A stretch of DNA of 64,000 nucleotides from Maniola hyperantus (taxonomy: Eukaryota; Arthropoda; Insecta; Lepidoptera; Nymphalidae): positions 6,125,852-6,189,851 of the forward strand of contig NC_048545.1 of the NCBI RefSeq assembly GCF_902806685.2, given 5' to 3'. Position numbers and translations under genes: made by a program. This document shows, in pieces, positions 10,514 to 21,150 of the stretch (positions within the stretch are counted from its first letter, which is position 1; every line of letters begins with the position of its first letter). Below the pieces are notes generated by a model that was not told the DNA's origin, searched no databases, and was given only the letters and a program-made list of their open reading frames with translations.

Positions 10514-12254
10514 TGTAGGTAGCTATTTACGCTGCTACGTGAAGAGTGAACTGTTACGCTTGTATCACATGGCGTTGAAAATGTAGGCACAATAGATAAG
10601 ACTAGACGCTAAATAAGCAACCTACTTACATCTATCTAAAGCCGACGACCCCGCAAGGACGGAATCCGTCATGTTGGGTCAAGGCCATGTCATACGTCAC
10701 ACGAATATCTGCATCTGTGATCGTCTACATAGATACGCTATTGCAAAGCACGAAATTAGCTCTTATGGCTTCGGAATAAGAAAGCTGGTTTGGGAAGAGT
10801 AAAAATAGTCGGTGCAATGACCTCCACGGAAACGCTGTTACGCGCAAGATGTTACAAGCGTCGTTATACCTAACCTATGTAGGTAGGTATTTCAGATGTT
10901 GATAAAATCCTTAGTTGAATAAGAATGGGTTGAGCTTTTTTCTATTTACCTACCTACTTTTTTTCCAACCCGGTTCGTTATCTCGGAAAAACATTATTTA
11001 AATTAGTTAACAGAGAAATAAATTAAGAAATACCGTTATAAATATGATGTAGTATGATAATATCTTATTTGATTATTAATTAAATACTTGTGATAGCCGT
11101 AGACATGGTTGGATATTCTTTGAGATGAGACATATAAATCTTTTAGCAGGTAGTTATATAGGACTGTAGGTATAGGTATGCAGGCTAAAACATTAGTAAC
11201 TAACGAAGGGAATCCGGTGATAATAACCATAAATTTGCGATTTCAAATAAAAATTACAAATATATGGGACTAATCTGTAGACCAATCACATAAATAAAAG
11301 AAAGAACAGATGCGCGTATCCCTCCGCCCATCCAATATTTTTATTCCAATTTTTATAACAATAAATTGTAGGAAAAGGAAAAATTACAGTCGGCGTTACA
11401 AAGCCAGATACAGTTGTTAAGGCACACGGTGGTCTTTTAATTATTTTTTGGATAAAAATACATACCTAGTATCTATAACATAACTTCATTAAGGAGGTAG
11501 GTACAATAGATATTATGTAATTTTGTTATTATTAATTTTTTGACGTGAATGAGCAAATGGCTTCGTTTTCAGTTAAATACTTTTCTATTAACTTTCGATA
11601 CTTTATAATATAGGTAAGTCTAAAATAATGGGTAGGTACCTATAGGTAGCTACCTACTCTATCGATAGCTTTCCCGTCTGAAGTTAACCTCCCCTAAATT
11701 ATCTTAAATGCCTTGATTAGTTAGATAACGGCCTTAATTAAAGGAATGAGTTTGTTAAATTGTATCGTAGATAAAAAAATAAGAGATAGGTAAGTAACTT
11801 TGTCGATTTGTCGTCTTTCATCTTTTTTAAACTAGGTGTTGTAATAATTATGTTTTAACTAAGTAATTATGTTACAAGAAAGTAAGTAGGTATCTACCTG
11901 AGTAACTTGTTTTTTATTAGACCTATTATGTTCCTGTGGTCCTACTGATTTCGAATCGGGTTTTATTCTGGATATACTAGACTTCTTCTCGATAGGTACC
12001 TAAGCCAGTGTAAAACACAGCCCTATCCAGTGTAATTAAGCAAGTTATACCTACTAACAATTATTTTTCCGTTGAATGTAACAATATTCTAATAGGTAAG
12101 TACTTTTCTGGCTAGTTCAAGTGTTTTCAAATGGAATATTTGTCATTTTTTTTACACGTGACGAAAAGGCAACTGAACTGAAGTCATATTTTTCAATACC
12201 TACACAAAACTAGGTAAAAGCAACGACAAAATCGATAAACGCGATCGATAGGTA
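10514..12254. other. noncoding; repeat-poor island at about 10640-10870
   Basis: The island 10640-10870 has mixed base composition and no tetramer tracts or transposon blocks, so it is a candidate conserved element. The remainder is AT-rich with tetramer tracts at 11490-11660 and 11880-11900. No gene is seen. Confidence 0.4.
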
Positions 12255-13739
12255 GGGGAGGTGTGCCCAAAGTGGACATAGCAGGCAAAGCGGTCACTCG
12301 TTATTTTTCGGTTATATGAAATAATATCGGGAAATTGTCTCTTTTGTTCCATAAGGAATCCTTCGCCCCACGCTGGGCAATCATTCAGTAGTGGTGGGAA
12401 TGATAGCGTGGATATAGTGATAAAAATCATCAGTTCTCCCTCCGCTCCAGCACCGACAATAAGCTTATGACTCCACACAGCCGCACGGTATACTATGGTA
12501 ACTCTTTCACCACTAACAGTGTCAAGCTCTGGAATTCTCTCCCAGCTGAAATACGTCAGGCGAAATCCTTAAACACCTTCAAAAATCGTTTGAAGAACTA
12601 TTATTTATCTATGTAAACAGAATTATGTAGTATATTATAGAGATATGTATATGGGTATATATAATTATATTTATTTGTGTAGTATTTGAATGTACTGTGT
12701 ATGTAGTCTAATTTATAATAATAACTAGGGCCATTTTCGGCTGCCGCACCAACCCGTGCTTTCGTGATTCCTTTCGTCAAAGGTTGCCTGGAAGAGATCG
12801 CTTTAGCGATAAGGCCGCCTTTGCATGCTACATCTATTAGAATAAGATCCTGTATTGTGTTTTTTCAATGTTTACTTTGTGTTGTGTGCAATAAAGTGTC
12901 AATAAATAAAAAAAAAAAAAAAAAATATATTTTTTACCTGTTTTGTTAAAAAATGCAAGGTACATTCATTCTGTTTTGATCATACCTCCTTACATTTAAA
13001 TCCTTTTATCATATGTGTATTGTTTCTTGTCTATTTGGCTTGATTTGTGCAAAATTTGCTCAAAAATAAATGGAGAAAAGTGTGACCAGTTGAATTTTTA
13101 AACAAAATGGCTCAATTGGGCAAAGCGGCCCGGGCAAAGCGGCCGCCTGACCTGTTATGCCTGATATATGTGGATTTAATAAATTTAACAAACGTAAAAA
13201 TAATATGCTGCACACTACTCTCAGAAAACACATTATCGCAGAATCTTCAAGAAAGAAGCTCGGGAGATTTAAAAAGCCGTTTTTACTCACCAGTAAGAAC
13301 TTTTGGAGTAGGTCCTATCTAGGACCTATCTATATTTTTCATAATTATTTATAAAATGGATAGGCATTCTTTTTGTTTAATCAATATCTAATGTTCTTTT
13401 ATATTTTTGGGTATTTTTATTTCATCAGTAGGTATTAAATTTTAAAAAAGAACAAATTGAACAGTAAGTTTGGGGCTGACCATATTGCCCTTACCCCCAT
13501 GGCCGCTTGAGACCGCCACTTGGGCAAAGCGGTTTTATTACAAGTTGGCGTAGTTTAGATATTTATATGATATTTTGCAAAAATTAAAATTTCACATCAT
13601 AAATTTATTTAAATCTCTTCCAAGCAGTACCTACCTAAGTAGGTACCTATAAAATTCATTTGGAAAATCAATCGCTTTAGGTACCTATAAGGTTTTTTTT
13701 AACTCAAAGTTACGGTGTCCACTTTGGGCACAGCTCCCC
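12255..13739. mobile_element. 1.5-kb DNA element with 24-bp terminal inverted repeats
   Basis: Left end GGGGAGGTGTGCCCAAAGTG..GACA (12255-12278) and right end TGTCCACTTTGGGCACAGCT..CCCC (13716-13739) are inverted copies with one mismatch in 24. The phrase GGCAAAGCGG recurs inside (12284, near 13118, 13131 and 13523). Short frames near 13107-13354 may be transposase remnants but match nothing I can name. A LINE 3' end is inserted at about 12482-12926. Confidence 0.75.
12482..12926 (+). mobile_element. LINE 3' end (CR1/L2-like) with poly(A), nested in the inverted-repeat element
   Basis: Codons 12482-12616 read RTVYYGNSFTTNSVKLWNSL and on to a TAA, 44 residues. This is the typical C terminus of CR1/L2-type LINE proteins. 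A 3' UTR follows, with GGTTGCCTGGAAGAGATCGC and AGCGATAAGGCCGCC, a block common in lepidopteran retroposons. It then has AATAAA-type signals and an A run at about 12908-12925. It is 5' truncated. The position inside the 12255-13739 element dates this insertion as the later event. Confidence 0.8.
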
Positions 13740-13764
13740 TCTTGCAACACTAAAACTATGAAAA

Positions 13765-13845
13765 CGCGGCTGTGCGGGGCGTCTCTCCCTGCACGACGCA
13801 CCTCATACCCTGATTGCCATATCAACCTGTCACGAACTATAGGTA
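13765..13845 (+). mobile_element. GC-rich foldback element, right half
   Basis: GGCTGTGCGGGGCGTCTC, then CCCTGATTGCCATATCAAC and CTGTCACGAACTAT match the right arm of the foldback element complete at 45723-45887. It abuts the end of the 12255-13739 element. Confidence 0.6.
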
Positions 13846-13849
13846 GGAT

Positions 13850-14320
13850 AATAGGTACCTACATACCTACCTGTATAATTTAATGTTTTCCTGTACTGAA
13901 TACAAAATAATAAATATAGGTTCATAGTTATTTATTAGATAACATTATTTAGGCTTAATAAAATCATGACCCTTTAAAATTTAGTGAGAATCCTAGCAAT
14001 TAAAAATAACCCGTAAGTAGGAACCTACCTACCTATTAAAAGATTTAGGTGACTAAACTCAGCAGGCCATCGAAATATCTTAACGCGTCGTCGTCTATCA
14101 CTTTGGATTTTAAATGTTCCCTTACCAGATTAGGGTGCATCCTAAAAGGTTCCAACTTCCAAAACGATAACTTGGAGTACAAGAATGCCGGTCGAAGAGC
14201 ATAGATATGCATAAAGTACGACACTTTTTTAAAATATGCGACTTATTAAGACTTAAACACAATGTGCTAGGAGTTAGATTTGTGTATTCTAATGCATAAG
14301 ATAAGTTTGTAAATTCGTAG
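13850..14320. other. noncoding, nothing recognised
   Basis: AT-rich DNA with tetramer tracts at 13840-13875 and 14010-14040. No gene was found. Confidence 0.5.
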
Positions 14321-14322
14321 CA

Positions 14323-14470
14323 ATGGTGGACCGATGTAGCGCTCGTGACGTCACTCGTCCAATGAGCGTACCAATGAAGCGACGGCAGCGCCACAAGATG
14401 GCTGCCGTCGGGCCATTGCCGCCGCCTTCTCTGTTTAGGCCTAAAATGTCAAATTGTCAAACAAGTTTTT
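14323..14470. promoter_or_regulatory. GC-rich CRE/CCAAT/YY1-motif block
   Basis: Within 80 bases: TGACGTCA (about 14346-14353), GTCCAATGAG, ACCAATGAAG and AAGATGGCTGC (14395-14405). The last is an excellent match to the YY1/Pleiohomeotic consensus AANATGGCNGC. This is promoter-like or Polycomb-element-like. GACGTCA with a nearby GGCCAT word also occurs in the foldback transposon at 28145-28215, so a transposon origin is a real alternative. Confidence 0.3.
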
Positions 14471-14519
14471 ATTCTCTCGTTAAAGTTACGTGTGTTTTTG
14501 ATAAAAATTAAAAATAAGT

Positions 14520-15340
14520 GACTGTCATTTATTATAAAAGTTGTTACCTATTAATATTTTAAAAAATCTGTGGTGATACTTAGGTATCGGTGTCGATTGA
14601 AGTCTACTTACCGGCAAGTACTTAAGTAGGTAGGTACTTAGATATACCTAAAATAATTTTCAACCTATCGTTTTTTTTTCTTTTTTTGAACTGTAAACTT
14701 GGATATTTAGTATTTTTACCCTATATATAAATATCATACATAACACTTCTGGTAAGTAGGTATCTATACCTACCTATCTAATATAAATTTTTTACTATGT
14801 AAGTAGGTAGGTACCTATACCTACTCAGGTAGATATTTTCTTTTTATTACTTATTTAAACTTTCTGAATAAATAAGTACCTACTCAGGTACTTTTTTTTC
14901 ATTTAAGTAGGTAGGTAGGTATATTGATAGTGTTAGTGTTTGTTTAACAGCCCAGTCTATGTTGGATTGTCTTAGTAGGTAACTAGGTAGGTACCTACTT
15001 ACTTATTAGAAAATATACCTAGCAACCTACCTAAGTATTTCTAACAAGAATAATTTGATGCTTCATACCTACTATGATAAATTACTGTAGATTTCCTTTG
15101 GTAGGTGGGTACCTACTGGGTAGGTACGTACCTACTTACCTATATTTTAAGAGAGAGATTTTAGCCAACCTATACTGAGCACAAGAACCTACCTATTTAG
15201 AAATAAGGAACTTGCATCCAATAAGGGCCACCTTTACCTAATAAAATACTTGTAAGTACATTTATATTAAATTGATGAAGGTGGGTGCATAGGTTTAGTA
15301 GGTCTACCTGTTATTTACAAGGTGTTCCTACCTTCTATCT
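14520..15340. repeat. very dense TAGG/CCTA tetramer domain
   Basis: The densest stretch in the window: TAGGTAGGTACCTAC-type tracts recur every 20-60 bases on both strands (for example 14625-14650, 14750-14830, 14905-14925, 14975-15005, 15100-15145). No gene. Confidence 0.7.
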
Positions 15341-16225
15341 AGTTCTACGACTTTTTTAGAATTTGACTGACTCATCAACCCCCTGCCCAAACTCTTGGAC
15401 CTAGAAAACTGAAAATTTGCACAGTGGTTTTCTTACCTATAATGAAAATTTTAAGACGTTTTAGGTACCTAGATAAATCTTCACAGCTTACACGAGCAGG
15501 TGAAAGAACCCAGAATACTAAAGTAACATGTCACAGCTAATCAACGAGAACATAATTCAATCGTTTCGCAATAAAGGCTACATAAAATACCGATATCGAT
15601 GTGCTGCAATGTAACTCCAGTTGGCAGAATTATTGACTCAGTGCTTGCAGTAAAATCGCTTCAATTTATCGCCGCCCGCGTACTTATGCCATAACAAACT
15701 CGAGATCAAAGGCTTCCCTTTGAAAGTGCACCGAAGTGCATGTATTCAGATATCGATAGGTAAGTATATTAAGACTAAGGACATCCTTACCAATAATTTA
15801 CCCACAGCGGATGTGGTAGGTGTTAAACACATTCACATTTTTCTTTTGAACTTTTTCTTAGTAGGTAACATGATTGTGCCTTTGGATTACGTGTCTTTGC
15901 TGAAATTAAGGTATCTCGTAAGAACCTTTACTTACCTACCTACCGTGAAATTTCAACGTGCAATTTTCCCCCGCAAAATTCTGTGAGAGGAAATTGTATG
16001 AAGCTTCACGTAGGTAGGAATCTACGTATTTTTCAGCCAGTGATATACCTAGGTACATAAACGGACGTATGGCCTAGTACTTATCTATCAATCGATTGAG
16101 ATTGTTACGCGACGTTGACCCGAGTCCGTAACTGGATGAGTGACCGACTTTGGAGGTTTAAAGTTAGCCTCCGTGTATCGAAGAGCACGATAACAAGAAT
16201 AGCTTGAGCATCCGAACGCAAGCAT
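15341..16225. other. noncoding; repeat-poor islands at about 15530-15760 and 16060-16215
   Basis: These islands have near-balanced composition and motifs such as TTTATCGCC and TTATGCCATAA, which resemble posterior Hox/Caudal sites. Candidate enhancer DNA; no gene. Confidence 0.35.
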
Positions 16226-16336
16226 TTGAGTCTGAGGACACTTTCAGGGAGACGCGGGACGTAAGACTAAGACCACACGATGCGATTCTGGTACGTTGCG
16301 GCGGGCACCGGGACACACTAGTCAAACAACCAGTTA

Positions 16337-16621
16337 TCTAAATACATAAAAGGAAAAGGTGACTGACTGACTGACTGACTGACTGACTAACTGACTGACT
16401 GACTGGCTGATTGATTGACTTACTGATTGACTGACTGATCTATCAACGCACAGCTCAAACTACTGGACGGATCAGGCTGAAATTTGGTATGCAGGTAGGT
16501 AGCTATTTTGGCTTAGGCATCCGCTAAGAAAGTATTTTTGAAAATTCAACCCCTAAGAGGTTGAAATAGGGGTTTGAAGTGTCTGTAGTCCATGCGGACG
16601 AAGTCCGCAAGCCGAAGCTAG
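16337..16621 (+). mobile_element. Helitron-like family A, complete
   Basis: 285 bases. It starts TCTAAATACATAAAAGG at 16337 with A before it and ends CTAG at 16618-16621 with T after it. A GACT microsatellite fills 16360-16440. A perfect terminal hairpin, GCGGAC/GAA/GTCCGC, at 16594-16608 is followed by nine bases and then CTAG. These are the diagnostic Helitron ends. No coding capacity, so nonautonomous. Confidence 0.8.
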
Positions 16622-16708
16622 TTTGACTAGGTATAATTCATCTCAGTTTTTGGTTGAATTATCATAATAGAAATAATGTCATTTTACAATTATTCTAGAC
16701 CTTGTGGT

Positions 16709-16744
16709 CTGTCCCTTTTTGCCCCATAGTAGGGGTAAAAAGGG
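16709..16744. repeat. inverted repeat (15-bp arms, 6-base loop)
   Basis: GTCCCTTTTTGCCCC and GGGGTAAAAAGGGAC flank ATAGTA, with 14 of 15 positions complementary. A third related phrase, GGCAAAAAGGTCC, follows at about 16757. Possibly the end of a foldback transposon. Confidence 0.6.
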
Positions 16745-17489
16745 ACAGTGAGGAGGCAAAAAGGTCCTGTATTTAATTTTTATTTAAAAAAGGTTTTATA
16801 ATTTCAAAAACAAAACTCAAAAGTATTGTAATTATTAACAAGAAAAAGTATTTTTCATAATTCTAAGTTCCATAATATTCAAACGGTCTTTATTACAAAA
16901 GAAAGTAATTTTTTTTTAAACTAAAGGCATTTTTTTCTTTTTATATCACAACACAAACATTCTTATCAATCGTTCGTGTATCTCCTGCTAGCGGCGTCAC
17001 TCGACAATAAGTAATGTCTCATTATGACTCCTACACTCCATTCTCTCCGCTCGTAAAGTTAAAAAATACGTCACAAGTTTTTTGGATACTTATGGTGGAC
17101 CTTTATACCCTCGGATCTTTAAGCTCCGCCTTACCCTACCTACTTAGAATAATAACATATAAGCTATATAAAAGTGTAGATTTTACCTTGCTGACAAAAT
17201 TATTAAGGTTGGATGGCGTTAAGGCTTAACAGAAATTACTTAATAAGAATTTTTATTAAATCTTCGATGCGCTTGTACTGTGAAGTTACGAAAAATGAGA
17301 TACGATGTTCTTCCTTGCAGGTGTCGATATGTTTGTCTTTGTAGGAACGATGCCGTGGACTACGCCGCAGGCTCCACCTGCCGTTTCTCGCACCGTCTCT
17401 CTGTATAAACGGAGAAACCGCGCAATGCGCCGCGCGACGCTACGTTAGATGCGCCGCACAACGCCCCGCGTTTCCCCTGATTGAGGCCT

Positions 17490-18156
17490 TAGAAAGTATT
17501 CTTAGATTTGAGTATTTTGTAGCTGCCGTATAGCTCAGACGCTTCAGCTTATTTTTAAGACGCTCAGGCGATAGTTGTTAGGTACCCTACCTACTATTAA
17601 AATAGGTATATTCTGTAGTTAGACCATAAATATGACTTTGGATAGGTTGATAGTAGGTTAGGTACCTAACGACTGGCGCCTAGTTGTTTACCTGTTTAAC
17701 TCGATTTATAGGAGTTAAGTAGGTATTATCATGCAATTTAAATCAGTGCATTTTATCAACATAGTTTAACAGTTTACGTGCTAATTAAGTAAGCTGTTAA
17801 TTAAATACTGTTTTATAAATAATCAAGCTATCGATATGTGTAATTTATTTAAGTAGATACAAATGTAAATTGAAAGGCAATTGCTTAGGAACGTAGAATA
17901 AAATAGGTACCTAGACCTACATAAATTAGAGTTTATTCACACGGCATTTGCACCATGTATGTCAGTACATACCTACCTATTCGGTACGGCTTATCCTGCG
18001 AAAAAGCGTTGCTGTGTGAACAGGGTTTTATTGTTCTGCATCTACCTATTAGATATTTTTACATGATCTCCCTAGTTAGCAAGTGCAGTAAGTACCTACC
18101 TACATAACAACCCCTAATTATTTTAACATTAGGATCTTTACTAGTATAAATATAAC
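17490..18156. other. noncoding, nothing recognised
   Basis: AT-rich unique DNA with tetramer tracts. No gene or named repeat. Confidence 0.5.
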
Positions 18157-18310
18157 CTCAATAGCTCAACGGTTAAGGAGCGGAATAGAATCTAAAAGCG
18201 CCGGTTCAAATCCCATCCGTTGCACTAACTATTGTCTTACCTAAGTACTCCTAGCACAAGCTTTATAGTTGGAGGGGAAAAGGGAGTATAAGTCATAGTT
18301 AATATACCCT
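18157..18310 (+). mobile_element. second tRNA-derived SINE family
   Basis: The head AACCTCAATAGCTCAACGG contains an A box (TAGCTCAACGG), and GGTTCAAATCC is a canonical B box. A body follows with GTTGCACTAACTATTGTC, AGCACAAGCTTTATAG and TTGGAGGGGAAAAGGGAG. This differs from the other SINE family in the window. It is not a working tRNA gene: the acceptor stem does not close. Confidence 0.7.
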
Positions 18311-18454
18311 CTGCTGTCGCGGACTATTCCTGCTTATACCTACTTAGGTACAATGTTGAATCAAATCCCTGGTGCAGTAGGTACCTGGTGAGCTTCCTTG
18401 GCGCTTAGTGGTGAGCTCAGTGGTTTTTTTAAATATTGAGATAGGTACTTACTG

Positions 18455-18730
18455 AGTTCAATGGGTAATCTCCCCGAGTGCCTGAGTGTTGCGAGTCCCT
18501 TCCGGGGGAAGAGCAGCGCTTAGGCCGGTGTACCCTGGTAACATGTTTACAGTTTCTCTTTATGGGATATTGTTGGCTATGGCTAATTGACTCCGGTGGG
18601 GTGGAACTTCGTGAGGTTTTTAGTTGGTAGGAGTCCGATAAATCCACTATGCACCCCCGTGGCCGGTGGTATCCGTGAAGGATTTTCCTCACGAAAAAAA
18701 AAAGAAAAAAAAGGTAAAAAAGGTAAAGTT
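18455..18730 (+). mobile_element. probable LINE 3' UTR remnant
   Basis: A GC-richer block with GCGAGTCCCTTCCGGGGGAA, TTTACAGTTTCTCTTTATGG, CCGGTGGGGTGGAACTTC and AGTTGGTAGGAGTCC. It ends in an A-rich tract (about 18693-18728). It resembles lepidopteran retroposon 3' ends, but the family could not be named. Confidence 0.4.
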
Positions 18731-18949
18731 CAATGTCCGGTTGGGACAACCGGTTGGGTTGGGGAATTTGTATTATGTCTAAATTGGCTCTGGTGTGGTC
18801 TAGTGGGAGGCTTCGACTGTGGTTACTAGTTAGTAGTTACTTAGTTACTAACCTACCACCTCACATTAGCAAAGTCATGACTCCAAGGGATTTAGCGTTC
18901 CGATACGATGCTGCGTGAACTTATTAGGATTATAGCTGATATGAAACAT

Positions 18950-19102
18950 TTTGTAAAAATATCAACTCCCTACTCATTATAGTTCACGAGATACAGCCCG
19001 CTGACAGACGGACGGACGGGTGAACGGACAGACGGACGGATGAACAGCAGAGGATTAGTAATAGGGTGGCACCCTTCGGTTATACCTACGGAACCTTAAA
19101 AA
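18950..19102 (-). repeat. fragment related to the GGTTCCGTA repeat
   Basis: CGAGATACAGCC, a GACAGACGGACGGACGGG tract, ATTAGTAATAGGGT and TACGGAACCTTAAAAA. It is a terminal fragment of a diverged subfamily of the repeat complete at 43987-44427. Confidence 0.5.
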
Positions 19103-19109
19103 ATGTAGA

Positions 19110-19600
19110 TTATAATAAACATCATAAATATTTTCTAATTAGAATTCAACGCGAGTGAAGCTGCGATGAATAACTTGATATACCTAGATAGATATATAAA
19201 ATCTTGATATAGAATTTTATAAAATTAAATGTAGGTAATAATTTTTTCCCCTGATGAGGCAAGGTTTTCTAAGCTGATTAGATTTACTTACCTACTGATA
19301 AAAAAGGATATAGGTAGGTATAATAATCAAATAAGTAGATACCTACTTGGGTAACAATTTTAACCCCATTTTTACCCCATAATGGACCCCATTTTTTTAG
19401 ACCCACAGCCACCTGACGTCGGTCAATGAGACCGCTCGTCGAGCTCTATTATCATGATAAATTATTAACTGTCAAAAATAATGATTTTAGAAATAGGTAC
19501 CTAAGTGCATTAATTAATAAAAATCTTTTATTTAAAATTAATAAATTAGGGAAAGGGAGGACAAGCTGATTATAGGGGGCATTATCATAATTATCTTTTT
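19110..19600. other. noncoding, nothing recognised
   Basis: AT-rich DNA; tetramer tract around 19285-19345. No gene. Confidence 0.5.
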
Positions 19601-19604
19601 CTAT

Positions 19605-19930
19605 TTGATAGCCCAGTAGTTAAGACGTTTGTCTTTCTAGTCGGGAGGTCCGGAGTTTGAGACCGGCTGCACACCTCTAACTTATTGGAGTTAGGTATGT
19701 GCCTTTTATGTGATTAAATACCTATCACTTGCTTAAACGGTGAAGGAAAACATTGCGAGAAAACTTGCATGTTTGAGAATTCCTGGAATTTCTGTCTGGA
19801 ATATTTGTGAATCAATCCGCTCTTAGCCAGCATGGTAGACTATAGCCAAAGTCTTCTCGTTTTGAAAGAAAACTATCGCGACTAGCCACTGTGCCCTGTG
19901 GTCACAACCTAGGAAGAAATGACTCCCATT
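19605..19930 (+). mobile_element. tRNA-derived SINE, diverged copy
   Basis: TAGCCCAGTAGTTAAGACG, TCGGGAGGTCCGGAGTTTG, AAACGGTGAAGGAAAACATT, AGCATGGTAGACTATAGCC and a GTGCCCTGTGGTC end are in family order. The B box is degraded (GAGTTTGAGACC), so it is transcriptionally dead. Confidence 0.7.
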
Positions 19931-19934
19931 TTGT

Positions 19935-20770
19935 TTGTTCGACAGATTTTCAAATAAATCTTCATTTTTTTGTGTTGCAGGCGGGCCATTAGCGGGGGGT
20001 TTGGATCGTGTGGTGCCACCCTAATTTTTTTATGTTCGACCCCACCCCTTCAAAAAATGCTCAGTCCATTTAATCGCTTGGTGGCTGCGGAATGAAACAG
20101 TTGTGGACTGATCTCTATAGGGGTAGGTAAGTATAGTAAAGATAGGTAGGTACACCTACCTACCTACTTGGTAGGTATAATTAAGAAGATAAAAGTCAGT
20201 GAGGGATTAATTGAAATAGTAGGTTGGCCGATTTTTTGGGGAATTATAAAATTCTAAAGAAACCAAAAAATATAATATAACAACAAAATCTAGCAAATAA
20301 AAATATTAATTTAGGCAATTACCTATTACATAAATAGGCCTTAGTGGCTATAATAATATAGGTACCTAATATAATTGAGGCCTATATCTACTTATAATCA
20401 ATTTTTAGTGGAACAAAACCCTTTTCATCAAAAACTCACAATAATGCAGATAAGTACTAACATGTGAACGGATTTAAATATTCTTATCACTATGTCATCA
20501 AGGAAGCCTGGAATGTAAGTAGGTATCAAGGGAGCGGGAATGTAGATAACATCTATGCTTTTAGCGAACGAAACAGGTGTCGCAGGCTATCAATTTATCG
20601 ACATTATTATCAGCATACCTAATATTCTCGCCTACGTAGGAGGAATATCTACGCCAAAAATGCGTAGCGCAATAACATCGCTACTGAATCTGAACGTATG
20701 TAAATATGAGAAAAAGTCAACAGGGGCCTAAGTAAACTATCAAAAAACATTACGGGGTGCAAATAACAAC
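19935..20770. other. noncoding upstream flank of the iab-4 promoter region
   Basis: Tetramer tract at 20127-20180 and unique AT-rich sequence. The last 200 bases before the CpG block lack tracts. No gene seen. Confidence 0.45.
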
Positions 20771-20774
20771 GATC

Positions 20775-21150
20775 ATGGCGTATGTAATGAAATCTTGCAT
20801 CGGGATTAGTCGTCCCGTGGTGCGGCGCGCGCCGCGGAGCCAGGGCGCAATCGATGGCGGGCCGGGACGCGCGCCCCGACGCCAGACCGACAGACGCCCG
20901 AAGACGCCGTGACCGGCCACACGTCCACGCTCGCGCGCCGCCCTCGCCTTCCACCAATGTTTACTAGTCGGAACAGCTGACCGACCGGTAAGTCACGTGC
21001 TTTATCTCTCCATACGCGACCCATCTCGAGCCAGCCGACGACGCGCAGTGTTTTGCGCCTTTCTGTGAACATTTTTATCATCCGTTTGTTTGTGCAATCG
21101 TAATGCAAGCCCGGTGTAATTTGAGTCGCCTGGCTCGTAAATTACGAATA
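20775..21150. promoter_or_regulatory. CpG-rich promoter region of the iab-4 host transcript
   Basis: About 30 CpG dinucleotides fall within roughly 140 bases (about 20815-20955), in a window that is otherwise strongly AT-rich. The block is followed at once by a strong splice donor and lies about 0.9 kb upstream of mir-iab-4 on the same strand. This is the composition expected around a transcription start and first exon. No TATA box or unambiguous initiator was seen, so the start site is not fixed. It could instead be a boundary or Polycomb-type element, since those are also GC-rich in Hox clusters. Confidence 0.5.
20810..20987 (+). ncRNA. predicted exon 1 of the pri-mir-iab-4 transcript (5' end approximate)
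   Basis: GC-rich exon candidate ending ...GACCG at 20987, followed by GTAAGTCACG. This is a near-perfect donor and lies outside the tetramer tracts that mimic donors elsewhere. The 5' boundary is a guess. Short ATG frames near its start close early. In the frame that stays open across all three exons the exon has a stop (TGA at about 20909-20911) and no later ATG, so no protein is predicted. Intron 1 would be 20988-21658 (671 bases), ending in TTTCTTTATTTTATAG. Confidence 0.5.

Larger units (their letters stand above)
16226..17488. mobile_element. possible GC-rich inverted-repeat element split by later insertions
   Basis: A left end (TGAGGACACTTTCAGGGAG, ACGCGGGACG) at about 16226-16320 and a right end (CGCACAACGCCCCGCGTTTC, CCCTGATTGAGGCCT) at about 17400-17488 resemble the two ends of the element at 2402-2768. 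The interior holds a Helitron-like copy and AT-rich DNA. The two ends may instead be independent fragments. Confidence 0.35.

Noticed and set aside
13107..13354. Two overlapping + strand frames of 65-71 codons
   Set aside because: Inside the 12255-13739 transposon. Could be transposase relics, but not recognisable as a protein and not called as genes.
14323..14511. 62-codon + strand frame over the CRE/CCAAT block
   Set aside because: Composition-driven. The peptide has no domain, and the block is better read as promoter-like or transposon DNA.
15720..15986. Exon ending at ATCGATAG/GTAAGTA
   Set aside because: The donor is part of a tetramer tract, the frame has no domain, and no acceptor was found.
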